Below are positions 30,601 to 42,334 of a stretch of DNA of 64,000 bases, one piece after another. The notes under the pieces are model-generated. The model saw nothing but the letters and a program-made list of their open reading frames with translations. It was not told the DNA's origin and did no database searches. A program made the position numbers and the translations under genes. The stretch covers positions 1 through 64,000 of the forward strand of contig QXEO01001018.1 in the NCBI GenBank assembly GCA_007115705.1, written 5' to 3'. Numbering within the stretch: the first letter of the stretch is position 1; each line of letters begins with the position of its first letter. Origin of the DNA: Dactylis glomerata. Taxonomy: Eukaryota; Streptophyta; Magnoliopsida; Poales; Poaceae.

Positions 30601-31469
30601 CCATTACCCAGTTTTATAATGCATGTTTACTTACTTTTAAAGAAAAGTGCATTACTAAAATAGTTGTTCCAAAGCTACAAATGAGTAGAGAGGTCTTGCT
30701 TAACCAGCGCATCCAACCCTTTTTCTTGGGTGCCATGAAGAGCATAAAAGTTAGCCTACCTTTGAGAACCCCTTTTCTTAGTGGATGCTAAGTAGAGCAT
30801 CAAGCTAAGCCTATCCAATATACCTACCTAGATCCTTGTGCCCTCATGAGAATCATGCTTGAGCTGGAGGCATTCATGGAAAATGACTAGGTGGGAACCC
30901 CAATGAAGATCATGAAGATTTTGAAATGAAAACCTTGGAAAGGGGCAACCTTGCCCAAGGATGATTTTGCAATACAAACCTTGGAGACGGGCAACCTTAC
31001 CCAAGGGTGACTTTGAAAACTATTTACAAAATGGTGACATGGTGAAGGTGACATGAAGGTTTGACAAAAATGATGATGTGTGAGGTACCATGCTGGACCA
31101 ACCATACAGTACAACCACATTACCCTGGTATGGGATGGGGCTTAGTGGAGTAGCTTGTTTCGCCTTAGTGTAGACCCTACAAATGTAGTGGAAGTCCGAC
31201 CAGGGACTCCTCTTCGAGGGCACCCGATGGCTGCGACCTAGGTTTGCCTTGTCCTCCTCTTCAGGTGGTTGGGGTACAAGCCAAGGAGCCCTCATTGAAA
31301 ATGGACTATCGGGAGTAGGACTCTACCTCGGTTAGTGGCATTCCGGAGGGTCAAGCGGCTGGGAACTTTGCACACTCTGGACAGCTTCTTGGACTCCGGT
31401 GTTGGGGGGTACATCTCTAGGCGGTAGTGTTTATGCTAAGGCGGGCAGGTGAAACATTAATGGTTGGCT

Positions 31470-31603
31470 GCTTGTCGTGGCATATGTCGTTATGCAGGGA
31501 AGTTGCCCACACGATGAGTAGTCGGATGGTGCGGGTAAAGTGTACAACCTCTGCAGAGTGTAAAACTATTCGAATAGCCGCGTCCGCGGTCATGGACGGT
31601 TGG
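31470..31603 (+). repeat. conserved LTR core shared with the tandem-array LTRs
   Basis: About 134 bp, from cttgtcgtggcatatg to catggacggttgg, matches the reverse complement of 37336-37470, about 45449-45583 and about 53546-53680. The match includes gtacaacctctgcagagtgtaaa and ctattcgaatagcc, with far higher similarity than the rest of these LTRs. Confidence 0.8.
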
Positions 31604-32235
31604 ATTGGTTGTACTTGGCCTTTGTCAGGTTTTACTTTGAAAATGATTGGGAAAGGTGACTTGACAATGAATTTCGATAACCATGGAGGTGACTTGGTGA
31701 ACAAAAGAATTGACATTTGGGGGATTCCATCTAGAGATTTATAAAGAGCTAAATGTTTTATTACCATTTTAAATAAAAGATCTTTGAAAGGAAATTCTGC
31801 TTTATGCAAATGAACCTAGAGCTTAGACCACTATATGAACTATGCATTCTCTATTCATTTATTTATAAGATGGTTTGCGAGTGCATGCAATGTACTCATG
31901 GCTCTGTCCCTGGCTATTAACTTGGCCAGACTTGAAGGAGAAAGATCAAGAAGGAATGACTTTTGGACGACTCTGCGAATTAGGCTCGTTTCCTACTGTC
32001 GGTTTTGCCTGTGCGGTTGAAGCTTGACATTATGGACCCAAAGAGTTATTCCGCTGCTTCTTGATGTAATGTTAGGTTTGGTCTGTACGACCACCTATGT
32101 AAACCCCCTTTATTTATTATTAATGGCTGTGACTATGATACCAATTACGTTATGTGAATCACAACAATGATTCTGGGATTGTGATGGATTGCATAACGGG
32201 CACTTCGAATTTGCTATAAATTCGTGGGTGTTACA

Positions 32236-32587
32236 AGAAACTTAGCAACCATGTTATAACATGAAAAAGAACACAAATGAAAGATCATGAAAATGAAACA
32301 ATGAAAGTCAAACGTGTGTTCAAATCATATGGAAAAACATACAAATGGTTTTCAGCTTGTCCTTCATGGAGAGCAAAACATAAATGCATAGGACACCTTC
32401 AAGTTTAAGAGGGCGACTAGATACAAATAATTTAAGAACAAGTGAAACCAACATCATGAATCAATCAATGAAAACTTTGGCACAATGCACATTATACTCA
32501 GAATGACAACTATGCTCTCTTAGACGGTGCATAAAGGTAGAAGGTGGTGACTCAACATAAAAGTAAAAGAAAGTGAAAGGACACAGA
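32236..32587 (-). mobile_element. base gypsy element, 3' internal piece
   Basis: The sequence resumes after the agaaa duplication and continues the non-coding A-rich 3' internal part of the gypsy element. No ORF. Confidence 0.5.
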
Positions 32588-34736
32588 TGTCGCCTAGAGG
32601 GGGGGGGTGAATAGGCGATATCAAATTTTACGAATGGCTTGAACAAAAGCGGAATTAAACTAGCATTTATTTTGTCAAGCACATAAAACCTAAATAAACT
32701 AGGCTCACCTATGTGCACCAACAACTTATGCTAAGCAATACAAGTAACAAGGTGATAGCAAGATATATGACTTCAAGCACGAAGGCTATCACAATGTAAA
32801 GTGCATAAGTAAAGAGCTCGGGTATAGAAATAACCGAGGCACGCGGAGACGATGATGTATTCCCGAGTTCCTCCCTTGAAAGGGAGTACGTCTCGTTGGA
32901 GGGGTGTGGTATCGCCACAAAGGCCTAACCAACGCCACAAAGGCCTCACCCCATTCTCCGGTGTGAGCTTGCGCCACAAAGGCCTAGCTCACTCTTCCAC
33001 TAAGGGGTTCCTTAAGGCGGAACCGGGCCTTTACACAAAGCTTGAGGCACGCATCCACAACTTAATTGGAGGCTCCCAAGAATAGCCACAAAGGCACCAC
33101 AAAGCCACAAAGCCGTCTAGGGTTCCAAGAACCCAAGAGTAATAAGCTCACAAACTTTCACTTACTCGAATCTCCGGGGAGAACTCAAACCGATGCAACT
33201 TATGCAATGGCAAGAGCACACAAGGTGCTCAAATCCTTCTCACTCAAATCCTACCAAAGCAACTAATGCTATGGAGAGATATGAGAGGAAGAACAAAGGA
33301 AATCCACAAAGAACTCCAAGATCTAGATCCTCTATGTTCCCCTCACTTAGAGGAGAGATGGATTGGTGGAAATATAGATCTAGATCTCCTCTCTCTTTTC
33401 CCTCAAAAATATGCAAGAATCATGGGAGGAATGGAGGAGGAAGGGCAAGCTTGCAAAGTCAACAATGGAGGAGAGAGAAGCCCAAAACGTGCTCAGCCCA
33501 AGGAGGAAGAAGGGGTATTTATACCCCCCCCCACGAAATATGGCCGTTGCAGACTTGGAGGGGCGGATTATCCGGCCAAAATATGGCCGGAATATCCGGC
33601 CCCCAGGCCGGATTATCCGCCCCCCATACTGGGTGACGCCGACTCTGGTCCTTAGCAGAAATTCCGAAACGAAATTTTCGCCCCCAGGCCGGATAATCCG
33701 CCCCCTTGGCCGGAATATCCGCCCCCCTTACTGGGTCACGCCGAGCAAAAATTGCAATACGAAAACGGTGATAACTTTTTCATCCGGACTCCGTTTTCGA
33801 TGATCTTGGGCTCGTTGGAATCACCACAACGAGCTCTACAACTTCATCCATAGAAACATCATAGTACAACAAGGGAGTATAAAACCAAATGATGAAAGGT
33901 TTGACCTCTCTTTGAAGGCAAACCGGTAAAACCTCCAAACATCAAAAATGCAATAAGAGCTTCATGCGAAATCCGTTTTTGATGAGCTAGAGCTTGTCAT
34001 GGAAATAACCACAAGCTCTATAACCTCACATGGATAAAACTCAAATAAGAACCAAGAAAGAAGATGCCAAGTATGCAAAGGTTTGAGCTCTCTCCGAACG
34101 ATACAATTAAGTTACTCACTCGAGAGCCCCTCTTGATAGTACGGCTACCGATCCTATAACCCGGTCTCACAACTAACACCATGAGACCGGTAAGAAAGAA
34201 ACCCTAACACTATCATACCTTTGCCTTGAGCATTCCACTTGAGGTGGATAATGACGATCTTGATCTTCTCAAGTTGGACCACCTTTCTTGATTGAGCTTG
34301 CTTGGTGAAGTCTTGCGGATTGCTCCCCCATACTCCACTATGGAAGAGACTCTCTTTAAGCATATCTTCACATACCCATAAACACAATATAGATGGCAAG
34401 CTTCAAGCATGTTCTCTTCTAGTTGCTCATCTTGAACTTGCGCTTTGACTTAATCAATCCTCTAATCAATTCTTCTTTCTCCATAATGATGGTGTCTTGA
34501 GGATACACATGAGAGCTCACTCAATCTTATTCTTCAAGCCACACTTGACATAAGCTCAACTCCCTTAAGACCAATCTTTGGATCACTTCTTGAATAGCAC
34601 CTTGGTTAACACATAATCTTCTTCTTACAACCTTGACTCCAACAAATGGTTCAAGCATTGTCTATGGACAAGTCCTACACATATAACTCAATGCAACCAT
34701 TAGTCCATAGGGATTGTCATTAATTACCAAAACCAC
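32588..34736. mobile_element. LTR-like repeat inserted in the base gypsy element
   Basis: It begins TGTCGCCTAGAGGGGGGGGGTGAATAGG and ends ...AATTACCAAAACCACACA, a pattern I associate with a common large Triticeae LTR-type repeat. No coding domain is present. The middle has repeated cgccacaaaggcct words and GGCCGGA(T/A)TATCCG blocks. A TSD could not be fixed, so ends are approximate and the class is uncertain. Confidence 0.5.
33558..33727. repeat. cluster of ggccggattatccgcccc-type words
   Basis: About six alternating copies of ggcggattatccggcc / ggccggaatatccgcccc in both orientations. Two of them are followed by the same cttactgggtgacgccga-like phrase (33626 and 33728). This is an internal duplication inside the LTR-like repeat. 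Confidence 0.7.
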
Positions 34737-36531
34737 ACATGGGGCTCAATATGATCTCTCAGAAAGGCCCTTCGCGGAGGGAAGCAGTGATTGCAAGTTT
34801 TATAAACCTTCAAAAATTATGGTACTTACCGGCTTTGAGCTCTCATTGCCCCCATCATAGGCATCTTGAATGGTTAAAGTTAATGCGAATACACTTATGC
34901 TGCATATGCTTGACAAATCATAAGTTGAAAACCTCATGTCCCGTGAAATACGAATACCCAAACCTCATGCTACTCGACTTAGAGTCCCAAGCAAGCTCTT
35001 GTCATTGTAAATATATGTGTATCATCGAGAACCGGCAACGGGGTACCTCCTGCCCGATGACATGGAACAAGCCCACATCAAAATGATAGGACAAATAGAC
35101 AATGAACACCTCGGCATGTCTTTTATTTACCATTGGTATAGCTTTTTATTGTGAGATGAGTCGTCGAATGTTCACTATGGGCATGCTGTAAATTTCCACT
35201 ATGAATTATGCATGGCTTAGATTAGCGGCCTAGGCGTTTCCCTAACACATATAAAAACTCCATGATCCCGCAAGATTCCCTACTTATTTCACATCGCGAG
35301 TATCCATAAACAAAAGATCACGATATCAACTCAAATGAAAGAAAGTGCAATGTTGAAAGCTTGCCCCATGACGGCATGGCTGGGCTAATTTCCAACTTAC
35401 AACTTGCAAGCATAACAACTCAACATAAGAGAGCCACAATGTCAAAATTTTAAAACGAGAAAAGTAAAGTGTGCCATCAGGTTCGTGAGAGCTTTACTGA
35501 CCAATTTTCGCATAACACCAAAAAGATTTTAATTTGAAGGATAGATAAAAGCAAGTCAAATGTACTTAGGAATATCAAATTGCTAATAGGTATGTATGGT
35601 GGACACAATGGCAAACTTTGTTTTTAGGAGTTGGATGCACGAGTAGAGCTCATACTCAGTATAAAATGAGGGCTAGCAAAAGACTGGGAGCGACCAACTA
35701 AGAGAGCAATAATGGCCATAATCATGCAAAGCAACAAAGCGACATTAAAAGAAGCATAAGATGGCATCAAAAGTCAAAAACTAAATGATCATAGAGGCAA
35801 TGGCGACTTTGTATGAGTCTAACATGCGTGAGCATGCACCAAGTCAACCCAAATAAAGCATCAAAGGAGAAAACCAAAATAATGCTTCCAAATAATTAAA
35901 ACAATGCATGATTTTTTCAAAGGCTCATTAAGCAATCTCAGTCATTTGAGACAAGTCATGCTACAGCAAAACCACTAAGCATACTATCAAAAAGACATCA
36001 AGCATGACATGCAAAAGCCTAGGCCGCAGTCTACACAAGCTCCTTCTTGTACCACTTTTTTCCATAAAGCTTTTTCTCTTTTCCAACACCATTCGAACTT
36101 TTTTGAAACAACTCTTTTGATGAAAACCAACCTGGACCAGAGGTCAAAATACACCTTGATGCAAAGATATAACAAGATCTGAACAAAAATCAAGGCGAAA
36201 AACAAAAGCTAAACATAGTTCTAGAAAAAGAAGAACACTCATTGAAACGATAAGAGTGAAAAACGGAGTGTTCTTGGCAAATGAAAGCAAGGCAACTTCT
36301 CCAAAGGAAATTTGTTGGGGTCCAACCATTTATTGCAGCAAACAAAACTAAACAAAACTGAAAACTAAAAACAACTGACGCTCCAAGAAAAACGCATAAT
36401 GCAAGAAGCAATAAAAATATAGTGCGTTGAAAGGTGACCTGATTTTTGCCGATGAAGAAGGGGTGCCTCGGGGGCATCCCCAAGCTTTGACGCTTGTACC
36501 TCTTGGATATTTTTTTTGGGGTGAAATGGCC
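34737..36531 (-). mobile_element. base gypsy element, middle non-coding internal piece
   Basis: No protein. It includes CAAGCTTTGGGGATGCCCCC on the minus strand near 36468-36487, a phrase typical for the 3' non-coding part of this gypsy group. It ends at the atccc duplication (36532-36536) beside the tandem array. Confidence 0.5.
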
Positions 36532-37335
36532 ATCCCTGTGGGGACCCCGGTTTACCACGCGGCATACCCGATATGCATACAATTCACGATCCCATGTTCA
36601 TTGTGTCGTGAATCCACATATCCGAGTTGATAACAGAATTACATCATCCATTACAGTACCGAATAATATACTTACAATTGGTCACATGACCAAGTATGAT
36701 ATTGCCACACAGGGCAAGTCTACAACTAAGCAGCGGATACCAAGCAGCGCTGATAACCCACGTCATGCCTACTACCCTACAGACAACTGACTGGGAGACG
36801 TTCCTAGTTCGCATTAGCATCGTCGTATCCATCACCATCTTCGATAAAGTCTTCCTCCAAGTCTGACCAAGTTAATAGCTAGGGACAAAGCCGTGAGTAC
36901 ATTTGAATTGTACTCGCAAACCATCTAAGAAGAAGTGTTGTCATGCAGTTTGGCTGTAGCAAGGAGAAGGGCTCTATTCTAGTTTATCCTATCTAGTCAA
37001 ATTTCTCGTGTCGATCTAGCATGTCTTACGACATTTCTATATCCTTATTAAAGAAAACATTAAGAAAACCTTTTTAGTAAAATCTCTAGGGAAGGGGGAA
37101 CTCATTTACTTTTCAAGAGAGAGAGCCGGTGGTCAATCAAACATGACCACCGTCCTTCATAAAACCAGGTCAATCACACATGACCACCTTTTTCCTCGGC
37201 AGTACCCTACGAGTACTCCGAACCACAACTGTGCCACGACAGTACCCTCCAAGTACTTTGAACCGGTACCTTTCTCCCTTTTTCCCGAATCAACCTTTGA
37301 AAACAAAACCGACATTGGGCTAAGCAGCGGTCGTC

Positions 37336-37470
37336 CCAACCGTCCATGACCGAGGACTCGGCTATTCGAATAGATTTACACTCTGTAGAGGTTGTACACT
37401 TTACCCACAACCATCCGGATACTCATCGTATGGGCATCTTCCCCGCATAACATCATATGCCACGACAAGC
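37336..37470 (-). repeat. conserved LTR core in LTR A
   Basis: Counterpart of 31470-31603 in the solo LTR. Equivalent segments are near 45449-45583 and 53546-53680 in LTRs B and C. Confidence 0.75.
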
Positions 37471-38204
37471 ACCCGATCAAAGCTTTTCACTTATCTACCT
37501 TAGTACGGGAATCTACCCTATGGAGTATGTACCTCCCTGGCACATCCTGGCAGTCTACCTCCACGTTCGAGCGTAACTCCAGTGCCACGTTAGGAGACCC
37601 ATAGTGTCTTCCGGGCGGGTAGCCTATTGGCGGGCCCGCTACACTGTTGCCCACCACTTGCGACAAGCCGGATTCCGGGGTACCGTGTACCCTTATATAG
37701 TTATGAGACTCCCGTACTAAAATAAAGAAACTACGAGCTAAGCCCCGTCCCATACCAGGGTAATCGTGGTTGCACAGGTTAATTGTTCTGAGCAAACACT
37801 TAGTGATCACCAATGTCATTTCTGAAAAACTCCTGCCTCCAGCTCCGGGATATGCATCCCCACCTTATTTTCAAACTCAGTTTTGAAATCCATCAATGGA
37901 ATAACACTCCATTCCAAGGTTTTTCGAAATCATTTTCAAAGACTCATTTGAGTGTTCCCAACCTAGAGTTTTTGCTCCACTACAAAGTTTCCCAAAGGCT
38001 TTGTTGCTAATCAACAAGCCACTGCTGCAAGGGTTTTGAATAGGTGTTCAAAGGGGTCATCTCGAAGGATGACAACAAATTGCCTCGTGGAGCTTGAGCC
38101 AACAAATAATTGCTACAAGGACTATAGCAATATAAAAAAATGCAGTTTAATAAACCTTTATGAAACATGCAAAGTAAGTGAATAGGATCAGATATGTATC
38201 AAGT

Positions 38205-38295
38205 ATAGATGGCTTGCCTTGGTTGGCTTGTCCCTGGCCCTCCTCGTCCTGGTACTCGTACACTTCACCTTCTTCGGTACACTCCTCGTTCGATT
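38205..38295 (-). other. possible acidic mini-exon in LTR A
   Basis: The minus strand after CGATAG reads AA then TCG AAC GAG..., giving SNEECTEEGEVYEYQDEE...QGKPS. It is preserved in LTRs B (about 46318-46408) and C (about 54416-54506) with few changes. See 30472-30600 for the related segment in the solo LTR. Confidence 0.45.
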
Positions 38296-40140
38296 CTATC
38301 GCCGGGAAAAATAATAACGCACAAATAAATATACAAGCATGCATAAGTCACAAACATTTCAGCACTCCATACCACACCAACATAGAGTATCAGAAACAAA
38401 CATGTTTAGAAAGTAAGTCAAGCTCTTATAGGTTTTTAATTATTAATTAATCCTATTAGAAACTAGGGTTTCTTATTTGAAGTGATCACAACAACTTAGC
38501 AAACCAAATCAAGCATGCAGGCAATCAAATGGATCAAATAGCATACCCAGCATACTTGCAGGTTGACAACAATCTTAAGAACCTAACAAAGTTGGATTTA
38601 CTGAAAAACAATTTATGGTTGATTTCCTATGAATAAATCAATAGGAAATAACACTAGCACACCAAAATAATCCTCAAATATTCTCTGATTTTCAGAAAAA
38701 CATGAGGTAAAATGTTCTGGAAAGCCCTTCCAGAACACAATCCAACAAAGTTGGATTCAACTCAAAATTCTCTTCCTACTGCAAATGGAGATTTTCCTAA
38801 GATTGATTACACACAATGCCATATTAATTACTACTGTAAAAATATAAGTCTTAAAATAGCAAAACCAGTGTGTCAAGCAAGGTATCATAATAAGCTATCA
38901 CTGGAAATTGAATTCACTCAATTACAGCACAAAAAACTGAAGCTTTGCAATTAAGTGTGAAAAGGGGCTAATTTAACATCACTAATTATCATCTATCCTA
39001 CATTGTTCCTAAAATTATGAGACCTATGCCATCTGAAAGATATTCATTCAAGCTATTCAGGGAAATTTGAATCACCACATTTGCATTTACAGAACAAGTT
39101 TTATAAATCCCTAAAGTAAGATCTGGTAGTATTTTGCAAAAACAACCATGCGATGAATTAAACCCTATTTGCATCTAGATCAGTGGCATTTGGAAGGTAT
39201 TCCAGATACCTGTCCAATAAAATTGGATTCAATCCAAATGGGTCTCTGGATCTCAAGATATAGAATTATTAGTGAAAATGACACATTAAGTAAGATTAAA
39301 TGCCAAAAAGAAAATATACTAAAATTTGGCAAACCACATGTACTGCATCATTGGTAGAAGGTTCTAGAACACTAATAAAATTGAATCTAATAACTTTCAC
39401 ACATTTACCAATTTATTAGGCAATTAAATCTAGCACCCAGTTTAACAGATCTGATAAAATAACAAAAAGGGGTCTAAAAAAATGCTCGCGGGCTCGATCC
39501 AAACGGATCTGGCCGGCATAGCGCTGGGCCGGCCCAGATTCGCCCGCGGCGCGCGGGAAGCTGATTCAAATGGGCTGCCAAACCAGGCCCGTCTGTCAGC
39601 GACGGTGGGCGACCGAAACGGTATGAAGAGCCCGGGGCCGTCCGATCAAGTCGGGATCGACGGTCCCGGCTTATCTTCTTCCTCCGGCTATGGGAGGTCA
39701 CGGGCAAAACCCTAGCTGCACAGGGAGGTCACGGGGGGGCTCACCTTGGGCCGCAGAAGGCCGTCGGGGAGGTGGCGGGCGGACGCGGAGGCTTCAGGGA
39801 TCCTGGTAGTGGTCTCGGAGTGGCTCGAGGTGGTCGGGGGCGTCGGGTCTATCCTCGACGGGATCTGCAGGGACGGGATAATGGTGGCGGATCCAAGGTC
39901 TCCTGCAGACATGCAATGACACGATTAGATAGATCTAGGAGAGAGGATTCCGATGATATAAAGAAGAGGATCAGAGGTGGTGTAGATCGGTGGGAAGCTT
40001 CCTCGGAAGTTTCCAATACCGAAGTGAAAATCATCTCCCCTCGGCAGTAGAGAAGAGAGGTTTGGGCTCCGGTCCTGTGGGTGAGAGGGGGATGGAAGGG
40101 GAGCAAAACGAGCCAGGTAGGGGAGGCTAGGGTGTTGTGT

Positions 40141-40152
40141 GGGTTTATAACC
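40141..40152 (-). promoter_or_regulatory. TATA motif of LTR A (also 48252-48263 and 56350-56362)
   Basis: The minus strand GGTTATAAACCC is followed by a GC-rich leader, with a donor-like CCCAAG-GTGAGC at about 39735-39746. LTRs B and C keep the TATA core. Confidence 0.5.
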
Positions 40153-42318
40153 AGAGGGGGCATGGTCTATGGTGGGTTCGGTCTATTCAAACCATGGAGA
40201 GGGCTGAGGGCCTGGGATTGGGCAAGGGAGGCGGTTGAGAAGATAAGAGGGGGCAGGGTGATGCCTTGCTGGAGAAGGTATGGCTGCTGCTGCATGCTTT
40301 AAAAAAGGTTTGGCAAGATTTTTAAAATGTGCATGTGTCTTTCCAATAGCTACCTCCAAGCACTAGAGGACAAGGAAGAGAGGGTGATGCTACAGTACAT
40401 TTCGTCCAGGTATAGGGGAGGGCACTGAGGTGGTCAACAAAATGGTTTGAAGGAGTTTCAAGAAGGTTTAGGTAATAATAGAAGGAAATGGTGTTGTATG
40501 CATGCATGGCTCCAAACTTGAATTTGACCAAACTTAATTACCTACAAGAGGTGCATAAGTGAATGAATTAGGGAGGGGTGGTGGTGGTAGAGGGTTTTGG
40601 ATAGGGTCTTGCCAATTTATGGCAATTTTTCTTGGTCACCAAAATTTTGATTTTGAGTATTTGCCCTAATAGTAGTTTGAACTAGATCTTGGAAATTTTG
40701 AGAATAGACAACTAGGATTTTGGGTTTAGATGATTCTAAAATCATAAGAGAGTATGGTGGAGTTCCATCAGATTTATTTGATGAGAAAATATGCAAGAAG
40801 AATGCATGGTTGTAATTCCCATGCAATTTTAGTTAATAAGAAAGGAAATACAACATGGAGATATGCATATAGAAATTAATTTCGAAGGCCCAATAATGAG
40901 ATCATGCAAGAGCAAGATCTGCATATGGTAGTAAGGAAAGGTTGCATTATAGAGAGAATTAATGGTTAGGGCAGATAGTAGGTTTTTCAGAAATTTAGGA
41001 AGAATACTAAGGACAAAAATAGTTTTGACTAGGGTTCAAAACATAGTCACATAATTAAGTGGCATGCTTCAAAAAGCACCAACAAGTGTATAGTTAGTTA
41101 TAACAGGTCATGAGGAAGAGGGATAGGTCAGAGAATGGTCTCAGAACAATTTATTTCGAAATTTAAAAGTGTGAGCAAAAGTGCATCTGATAATAGTCAA
41201 ATGGTCAGTAATTTAATTAGGGTCCGAAACAGAATTAGAACAAGTATCAGAGGGCATCAAATGACTAGGTGGTAATGGAAGGAATGGAAGAATAGATGAC
41301 AAGGATGAGTTCTAGATAGGTGCATTGCTATGGATAGAACCTATGAGCTTAATACAAACATCTGAAAACTGAATCTGTTAATAGGAGTGAAGATGGTGTA
41401 CACACAAGAAGTTTGACAAAATGGCTGCAAGAAATTAATTTTGAAAATTGAGAGCAACTTCCTAGGGTTGGATGGGGATGGTTACTATAACCTCAAGGGT
41501 GCTCTAATGGGCTAAAATTAATTATTGCCAAAGTCCTCAAGAAGGGATCATAATGTCTTATGGTAAGACATTAAAGTTTGGGTTTTAGGAGTGAGAGGAA
41601 AACATCAGGATAGGTTCTATTTACAATCAAGAGTTGATTCTAGCCAAGTGGGTTTTTTTTGAATATTAGAGAGAAATCTCAAAACATTTATAAACCCTGG
41701 GTACTATTCCCATAATTTCCAGAGATAAGAATAATACCAGAGAGGCATGCTTCCCATTTCTCATATTCTTGTAAAAAGGAAAAGTAGTTGGGAAAATACT
41801 TTTATAGAAGATATTGAAAAATGAAATGAGTGCTCATAAAGAGGGAACCTCATTTCTAGTTTTTTATAAACTTGAGTTTCAGAAATAAATACTCCTTCCA
41901 TAAGGAATAGAGTTGTAGGGTTTTACAAAGAGGGAAACATCAAAATTAGGTTTTATATAGGAAATATATTGAAAGCAAATTTATAGGAACATCCCCACTA
42001 ACCACCTTATAATTTGGTGTGCTTTAGATGGGTTAGGCCATAGGCCTACCTATAGATCATTGCTACACACAAGGAACTCAATCAAAGTCAAACAGGTCAT
42101 ACCAAGTCAACTCATCACACAGAGTCATACCATTGGAAATAAGAGAGGTTGGTCCACAATATTGTTCAACAAGCAACTCATACATTATTAACATAACAAT
42201 CAAGACAAACAAGCAAGAAATAGTACTTCCAGAGGTTTGCACAACAATTATTTGTTGGCCCTCATTTTTGGCTCACCCAACACTACTTAAACAGGGTTAC
42301 AAAAAGTGGGGTGTTACA

Positions 42319-42334
42319 ACTCTTCCCCCCTTAA
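42319..42334 (-). other. polypurine tract, internal domain 1
   Basis: The minus strand TTAAGGGGGGAAGAGT directly precedes the TGTAACACC start of LTR A. Confidence 0.75.

Larger units (their letters stand above)
18034..32235 (+). mobile_element. solo LTR of a TGTAAC-type gypsy family, about 4.2 kb, split by the 9,991-bp element
   Basis: It begins TGTAACAACCC at 18034 and ends GGGTGTTACA at 32235. The 5-bp duplication agaaa stands at 18029-18033 and 32236-32240. Without the nested element (19143-29133 plus one ctccc copy) about 4,206 bp remain. There is no primer site, polypurine tract, second LTR or coding domain, so it is a solo LTR. A TATA box is at 29296-29306, and a plausible splice donor (29543) and acceptor (30471) follow. 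The 3' half (about 31080-31700) is clearly related to the LTRs of the tandem array, on the opposite strand. Its two parts are 18034-19142 and 29139-32235. Confidence 0.8.
36537..42318 (-). repeat. LTR A of the tandem array, 5,782 bp
   Basis: On the minus strand it starts TGTAACACCCCAC (42318) and ends GGGGTCCCCACA (36537). A promoter-like GC-rich block lies at about 39480-40260 with a TATA motif at 40141-40152. Short ORFs inside are not conserved in length between the three LTRs. Confidence 0.9.

Noticed and set aside
30887..31809. Short ORFs on both strands of the solo LTR
   Set aside because: No domain and not conserved in the related array LTRs.
39849..40163. 104-codon minus ORF repeated in array LTRs A and C
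   Set aside because: It begins upstream of the TATA motif and is broken by a frameshift in LTR B, so conservation is just LTR identity.
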